Shown piece by piece: positions 58,265 to 64,000 of a stretch of DNA of 64,000 bases. The notes below the pieces were generated by a model that searched no databases, was not told where the DNA came from, and saw only the letters and a program-made list of their open reading frames with translations. Each line of letters starts with the position of its first letter. The first letter of the stretch is position 1. Source of the stretch: Gnetum montanum. Its lineage: Eukaryota > Streptophyta > Gnetopsida > Gnetales > Gnetaceae. Location: assembly GCA_015680685.1 (NCBI GenBank), contig MNCI01006539.1:289896-353895 (forward strand). Reading direction: 5' to 3'. The position numbers were made by a program, and so were the translations under genes.

Positions 58265-59417
58265 TACCTATGTTAGAACTGGCTTAACAACTTATAGTTC
58301 ATAAGCCAAAGCAAAGTTGCAGGACGAGGGCAAAACAGTCAATGTGCTATGTTGAAAAACATTGAGTACCATGTCCTGTGTCATCATATGCTTAATGACC
58401 CCTTAAGCCACTAAATTGAGCGCAAGACAGTAATCCGTGTCAAACTCCAGGCATGGGTTTCCTTGATCTCAGGGATACAAACAATCAACATTAATGAATA
58501 GACTATCCATTTTGCTGCAACTTGAAATAGATATTCAAATTCAATTTATCCTTTCAAACAATTCTACTTCAAATTTGGTTCCATGTTCACTATGTTCCTC
58601 ACCATGTCGTGTGACACATTCCCTTTAATACTCCTGGCTGCCTGTGAAGGAAACTACCATTAAGATAGAGTTACAAATCCTGTCCATGCTACTTACAGTA
58701 TTGGTAAAATAATAAGATATGCAATTTATACATTCAAATTCAACAAAAAGGTTAGAAGAAAACAAAAAGTTTATTACAAGTTCAAGTTCTGCATGTCACT
58801 TGGACCACCGTAAAAGTAAACATTCGGGTTAGTCTGTAACAGAGGAATCAAATTAGTCTTTTTTAGACTATACGAACTGAAACATGAATAACAGATTAAA
58901 GTATCTTTATTTTTCAGAAATAAGCATCTTAATGTGTTGAATAGGGTGAACAGAAATCTAACCACCATTTAATAAATCATTTAAAATGCAATAACAGATA
59001 TACTCGTGAGTCCACCAAGAATTAACATTAAAAATTCTAAAAACCGCCAAGACAAACATTGTATCCAGCAGCTGCAAGCTTTATACAGTGACTATGCTCA
59101 ACTAACAAGTTCCAGAATAAGGTATCTTTCTTCTTCGCTGATTGCAAAGTCGTATCATAAAAACCTGTATCTTATACAGTTGAAGCCAAAGAAATGCCTC
59201 ATCCGTGTTTATTGATCAGTTAAATGCTACATGTATTGCTGCTCACTGTTTGATCTGCATAAATTACTTGCTGCGAAGATGCAAGAAAAAGGCTAAATGT
59301 TCAAGGAATGCTCAGATGACACGGGGTAACAAAAAAAGATTCATCATTGCACACATCTCTGGTGTAACATTTTCATCAAAGCTAACCTTCCCTGTGCTTT
59401 CTTTTTTTCTTATCACT
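58265..59417. other. Unassigned DNA
   Basis: No gene or element family recognised. Given the reverse-strand exon-like fragment that ends at 59418, part of this may be its former 3' UTR or downstream flank. Confidence 0.4.
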
Positions 59418-59694
59418 TCATTTTCTTTTCTCTGATTTCTTTCTCATCCAATACTTTCTAAATTTAGAACTACTTCCACTCCTATGATGTTTCTCCTTTG
59501 TTTTCTTGACATCTTGATCCCATTCATCTTCATCATCTTTGGACTTTTTATGCTTCAGATTTTCAACTTTGCGCTCATAAGCATCAACTTCCAATATGGA
59601 AGGAACCATACAAACACTTGCTCTTTCATCATAAGCAGGGTAAGGGCCCCTCTCATCTACTCTTGATCCAGTAGCTCAGCCGCCGCGCTTCACC
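59418..59694 (-). pseudogene. C-terminal exon-like fragment of an unidentified lysine-rich protein
   Basis: On the reverse strand an intron acceptor-like sequence (CATGGTAG, ending at 59695) is followed by VKRGG, a TGA, then ATGSRVDERGPYPAYDERAS, VCMVPSILEVDAYERKVENL, a charged KHKKSKDDEDEWDQDVKKTK stretch and a basic end (FRKYWMRKKSEKRK) closing at 59418. The TGA is at the site of a likely CGA Arg codon. The clean charged composition and the in-frame stop after a basic tail look like the last exon of a nuclear protein. A possible upstream piece reads GQKACPFTHLNHGPFEGN (59870-59800). I do not recognise the family. Confidence 0.45.
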
Positions 59695-60056
59695 CTACCA
59701 TGATAAAATTCAAAAGGTCAAGATCCTATGCAAATCTAAAATTTAATGTGTACCAAAAAGTGAAAAAAGAAATTGCCTATGTTTACGGCTGTAGTAACCC
59801 ATCACGTTCCCTTCAAAAGGACCATGGTTCAAGTGTGTAAACGGGCATGCTTTCTGGCCATTTAAAATCATCAACTTACCAACCAGTTGGTTTCTGAAAA
59901 ATTGTAAAATGTTAAAGTAAAAAATGTCTTCAATAAAAGATTGCTGTCCAGACATATGTCCTTTTCCAGAATACGTATTACATGTTTAATTGCTTAATAT
60001 TATATATAGAAAAAGCATCTGATTTATTTTTGCATAGTTCACTCTTAATGTTTGAT
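59695..60056. other. Possible upstream exon region of the reverse-strand fragment
   Basis: A reverse-strand frame at 59955-59743 includes KACPFTHLNHGPFEGNVMGY followed by a GTAAAC that could be a donor. This is suggestive only; no complete gene model can be drawn. Confidence 0.25.
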
Positions 60057-60654
60057 TGTTGGGGTGGATATCAATTCAAAAGTTAATTTGGACTTCATAT
60101 TGGGCTCCAGGTACTTTTGAGGTGCCTCTTAACCAACCAATGGCAAGTATTTTTAAATGGAGAATAAAATAAATAAAATAGATATCTATCTTTGTTTCAT
60201 AGGAAAACACATGTATATATAAATATGGTTACAAAGAAGCCTTAAAGGCAGTGTGGCTTTCATCCTTATGCTTTTTTCTTTCCCATTCTCTACTGTTCAT
60301 TATCTTTGAGAAATTCTCTCTAAGCTAACAAAAAGATCCAAGAGCCTATTTCTTGCCAAGGGTTTTTCTCATTTTTCCCAGATTTATTCTTGTGTTCTTT
60401 CTGTTAGCTTATTTTTTACTATTATCACCAACGATCAAAAAATCACATGCATTCCCCTCAATTGTCTCCAATGACACTGTTGATGCACAATAGTAATATT
60501 GCCCCTCACCATCGCATAGGTGATGCATCCAAATTTTGCCACACATGGATACAAATTGCCAAACCTAGAAGATCCATAGAAATGTAAAGTTGACTAGGCC
60601 ATGGAGGCTATGTAAATTTTACCATGCATGTAGATTTTTCCATGACCTTTGGTC
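60057..60654 (+). other. LTR-like or promoter-like sequence
   Basis: Starts TGTTGGGGTGGATATC, as many copia LTRs do, and has a TATA-like ATGTATATATAAATATGG (60211-60228) followed by a pyrimidine-rich stretch. I found no matching second copy, no PBS and no target duplication, so it may equally be a promoter remnant or chance. Confidence 0.25.
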
Positions 60655-60870
60655 CCATTTTCATCATTATTAACATCCTAGCATTGTCCCAACAAAATGG
60701 GGTTAGCTACATAAGTTCTTTTTTGTCGTTTGCCTCTATAAGGAGCTAAATCTTTGTTTATTTGCAATTTCTTCAAATCATCTTTGAACATTTTTCCTAT
60801 CTTCTTTGGTCTTCTTTTTAGTAGCTTTCCTAGAATAGTGATGTAGTAACCTTTGTTTATAGGTTCATTG
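60655..60870 (-). mobile_element. 3' end of an RTE-like LINE, reverse strand
   Basis: The reverse strand reads LGKLLKRRPKKIGKMFKDDL, then KKLQINKDLAPYRGKRQKRT and YVANPILLGQC, stopping at 60680-60678. The pattern GRPKKxW-DLKKL-DRxxWRxxxxVADP is the C-terminal end of plant RTE-type LINE proteins. The DNA coding YVANPILLGQ is the same block found as a non-coding tail at 15527-15583, followed here by GATGTTAATAATGATGA. Upstream parts of the element are not recognisable. Confidence 0.65.
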
Positions 60871-62940
60871 TTTCCTGGAATAGTGATGTAGGTTGGGCAA
60901 CCTAGTTTGATAGCCTACGTGCATGCCCTTGATACTTTAAGGTGTAGCCCAAGCAGAGGCATTGCATGTTCTGAAAAGGTACCTCGTGCCACTATTTAGG
61001 ATGAGACGATGCTCATAAAAATGAGCTTTCCAGGTCAAACTACCATGAACATTTAGGCAAGAGAAAAGCACATATGGATGTTACCAAGGTTGGACAAGAG
61101 AAAAGCACATTTATCAATGTGAAGTATTTTACTAGAAAGTCCTGACTTCTATGATTCTCAAATGGTAAACTTTTGTGAAATACCACATGTTAGAGGTTTA
61201 ATCATAGTGGAGTATACCAAGGTATAAAGGAATTGTATATAAGAACATGGATGTTATATAATTTAGTTGTGGTTTTAGCATAAATCTAAGCCCCAGTTTG
61301 CATAGGCATAGTGTGAATTCTTCATCATCATTCTAGCTTTATTGTAGTTACATAAGGTTGGTAATAAATATTCATTTCCAACATTTGTTTATAGTAATAG
61401 CCAAATAAGCATTAATACTTAAATCTTATGTTTTTTGTATGCTTACAAATATTATATGTTTAAGTTTAATGTTTTGTTGTTTCCTTTAATTTTAATAAAG
61501 TAGGTGCATTATGTAATCTTCTTAACATATGACCAAACTTTTTCTGATATGGGTGCTACTTCTAAACTTAATAAGAGAGTTGATTCCATCTTCCTACTCA
61601 CACCCAAAATCCACCTTAGCATTGGCAAATTAATAAGATAGACATCATTAACCATTATAAAAAAGTACATCATATTATGAAAAGCTTCTCTAGAACATAA
61701 CTTATAAATTTTATTCTTGATAAAATAATATATTATAATTTAACTTAATAAATCATCTCAATAATATTGGGCTTGAATCAAATTCAAGGTTGAACTGACA
61801 TTTTTTAAATAATGCTTAGGGATGTTTTCTTTGAAAAAAAATCTATGGAAATTTTCCAAGTTGACTAAGTGAAATCTTGTTAAAGGGCAACATTCCTAGT
61901 GAGCAAAGCCAATGAACGCCTACTATTCGAAAAGGTCTTGTTTTATGTTCCCCAACCCTTGAGGTCTCTATTGCTTCTAGGGAGGTGACTACCACTACAT
62001 TTTCGTAGAAGCCACCCACATGGACCAATATTGATGAGAGAAACATCTTAACAGGTCTTAGGTGGATAGGGCCCCACATGATCGAAGACCAAATCCTCCA
62101 TCATTTGGAGGTTGGTCTTCAAAGCCTTCCCCTAGAGGATGTTGCATTGGAGCCCTCCTAAGTTTTCTTATTTACTTTATTTAAGCATGTTTTAGTTTAA
62201 TTTAATTTATAATTTGGTTTTCTATTATGTTGATTACTAATTAAACTTATGTTATTATGGTACAAGCACGAGGTGACACTGATGGCTCCAATGATGATGA
62301 TAGAAGTGCTCCTCAACCTCCTTCAGTTGCACCTTAGTACCATTAGTTGATTATTATCTTTGGCTATCTTTATCATTGTTGTTGATGTTGTTATTATGAT
62401 GTTGACATTATGATGTTGTGGCTAGTGTTAGCCTCTGGTTGTTGAGAGACAGTTTATTGTTTTCTACATTGTTTAAAATTTTGTCATACTTTTTGACCTT
62501 GGCTATTATGTTATAAACATTCTAACTATTATTATTTCTAAACTTTAATTTCATTCATACATTTTAGTATTTCTAGTTTTATGCATGTTATACGTTTTTA
62601 TGTTTTTACTCATGTTATAAGGCTATGCTAATTAACTCATGCGGTTGTAATTGGTTATATGAGTTTTGCTAGTTTTAGGCCATGGCAAGCCATCACGATT
62701 TGTCAGTTTTAGACCATAGTGAACCTTGCATGTCTAAAGGGAAATTTTTATCAATTTTTTGTTTTGAAATTTTTATGAATTTTCCAAATTTTAAAGTTTT
62801 TATGGTACTTTTCATATTTTATGTTCTAAAATAGACAAGGCATAAAAGGTAAATTGTAAATGAGAATAAACTCTAAGCTATGTGCAAAGTAAGGTCAAAA
62901 CAAGGTAAAACGAAGTAACATAAAATAGTACATGCAAATA
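60871..62940. other. Unassigned DNA
   Basis: Short duplicated phrases (GGAATAGTGATGTAG near 60890; AGAATAGTGATGTAG near 60833; GGACAAGAGAAAAGCACAT near 61093 and GGCAAGAGAAAAGCACATA near 61055). A short forward frame starting at 62256 (MVQARGDTDGSNDDDRSAPQ) resembles the start of some gypsy Gag proteins but stops after about 26 codons. No gene is supported. Confidence 0.4.
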
Positions 62941-64000
62941 ATATTTAAATTAGACTAAGAAGGCTACAAAAAATAAGGCTACATAATTACGGGTACAAGG
63001 ATAAGTGAATTGGGGACATATGTCAATCATGCAAGTATTTCCTAATCTTGGAAAGATCAGGAATGATGTATGGTCTACACTAGATAATTTTGTATTCCAT
63101 GTTCCCTTCGCTAACCATGTTGAAGGGGAGCTCTTCCCATGGTGCATCCATGGTTCCATTGTTATCTATTTTGGCCTTTTCTACTCTATCAGGTTTCTTG
63201 ACTTTGTGATTAACAGTAGGAGTTTCTTCTTAAAACTCCACTTCAAGTCCTTGTTATATGTCAACGTTGTTGATTGCCAAGGGAACCACATTGTCACCAT
63301 GGATAATTATTTCACCTCCCTTGTAAGGTAAGTAAATTTCTTGATGGATGGGTGAGGAAACAACTCGTAACTAAGTTAGCCAAGGCCTTCCCAAGATGAG
63401 ATTGAATCTTTATGTCTCTTTCACCACCAAGAAGTTGGCTATTGTGGGGAATTGTTTCCCTACCATGAAATCTAAAGAAATGGAGCCTTTTACAACCACC
63501 TAAGATTTGTTAAAGGATTTAAGGGTAGAAGCTAAGGTGCATTGCATGTGTTCTGTTAGGCCTAGATGTTCAACAATGGTATAAGGTATGACATTAGTTG
63601 CCACTCCATCGTCAATGTGTACTCTATGCACTTTGTATTACCCCACCCTTAGTGTTATGAAGAGGGGGGCCTTGGTTGTCTCACCATCTTGGGGGTTGGT
63701 CTTGACTTCACTATCACAAAACACTAGTGTTGTTGAATTTGTTTCTTCCTTTGATGAAGATGGTACCATCATTCTGTGTATGGACTCTTCACTAGTAGGG
63801 ATATCCTTGCTAACATGAATTGAGGTTAACATTTGTACTAATGCATTGCAATGTGTGGCAGAAGTCATTACTAGGTCATATAGGCTAAGGGATGTGTTCT
63901 TTTGTTTTAAAGACTACTCAACTTGCTTCATTGCATTGAGAAAGTCCTTGTCGTTGGTTGTTGACTTCTTATTCTTGTTGATTTTAAGTTCCTCCACATG
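62941..64000 (-). mobile_element. Gypsy element fragment with protease, reverse strand, cut by window edge
   Basis: On the reverse strand, from high to low coordinate: LVFCDSEVKTNPQDGE, KAPLFITLRVGG, then RVHIDDGVATNVIPYTIVEH and LGLTEHMQCT, then SISLDFMVGKQFPTIANFLV and FNLILGRPWL near 63405-63380. This is the order of the gypsy aspartic protease (TFLDSE, LVDTGASxNxIP, FxVIDxxxSYNxILGRPWL) of the Tat branch. The catalytic DTG reads DDG. The frame has several breaks. It is a different family from A, C, D and E. The element continues beyond the window. Confidence 0.75.

Noticed and set aside
63588-63818. Forward-strand frame near the right edge
   Set aside because: Antisense to the gypsy protease whose FNLILGRPWL motif is on the reverse strand.
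1-64000. tRNA, rRNA or other structural RNA genes
   Set aside because: None recognised by eye; tRNA-like text appears only as primer-binding sites. A tRNAscan-type search would be needed to exclude small ones.

Overview
The window looks like nuclear DNA from a vascular plant with a large, repeat-rich genome. It is AT-rich and holds one recognisable intact gene with long introns, surrounded by old, nested, stop-riddled retrotransposons. A gymnosperm or another large-genome seed plant fits, but the sequence alone does not fix the species. There is no sign of bacterial or organellar gene organisation.

Layout. 1-7.1 kb is the 3' three quarters of a degenerate Ty3/gypsy element of Athila/Tat type (element A), whose gag region is itself interrupted by a reverse-oriented LTR at the window edge. 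7.1-9.7 kb is A-rich non-coding DNA. 9.94-17.29 kb is the one intact gene: seven exons that join without a frameshift into a 494-residue type II membrane protein of the DUF616 (TOD1/MUCI70) family. Intron 2 holds an old LINE fragment and intron 4 an RTE-like LINE tail. 17.3-26.5 kb is mostly unassigned AT-rich sequence with a reverse-strand LINE reverse transcriptase (19.7-20.9 kb) and a separate reverse transcriptase relic resembling group II intron enzymes (23.6-24.2 kb).

26.5-57.2 kb is a nest of elements. A Ty1/copia element is broken by a solo LTR (27.04-27.90 kb), by a full gypsy element C (28.50-37.44 kb, with an almost perfect target duplication), and by a large gypsy element E (37.63-57.23 kb). 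The 5' LTR of E is split by a complete 7.0 kb element D (37.88-44.91 kb) with a perfect 5-bp target duplication. A, C and E encode Gag, protease, reverse transcriptase, RNase H and integrase. D keeps only Gag and protease and is a non-autonomous derivative. E carries an additional long decayed reading frame between pol and the 3' LTR, the position of the env-like frame in Athila elements.

57.2-64 kb is mainly unassigned DNA with a reverse-strand fragment of an unidentified lysine-rich protein, an RTE-like LINE tail, and at the right edge the protease region of another gypsy element on the reverse strand.

The most unusual points are the additional frame of E, the gag-protease-only element D, a variable 17-bp ATATCG-type array just upstream of the LTR TATA box, and the group-II-like reverse transcriptase relic.
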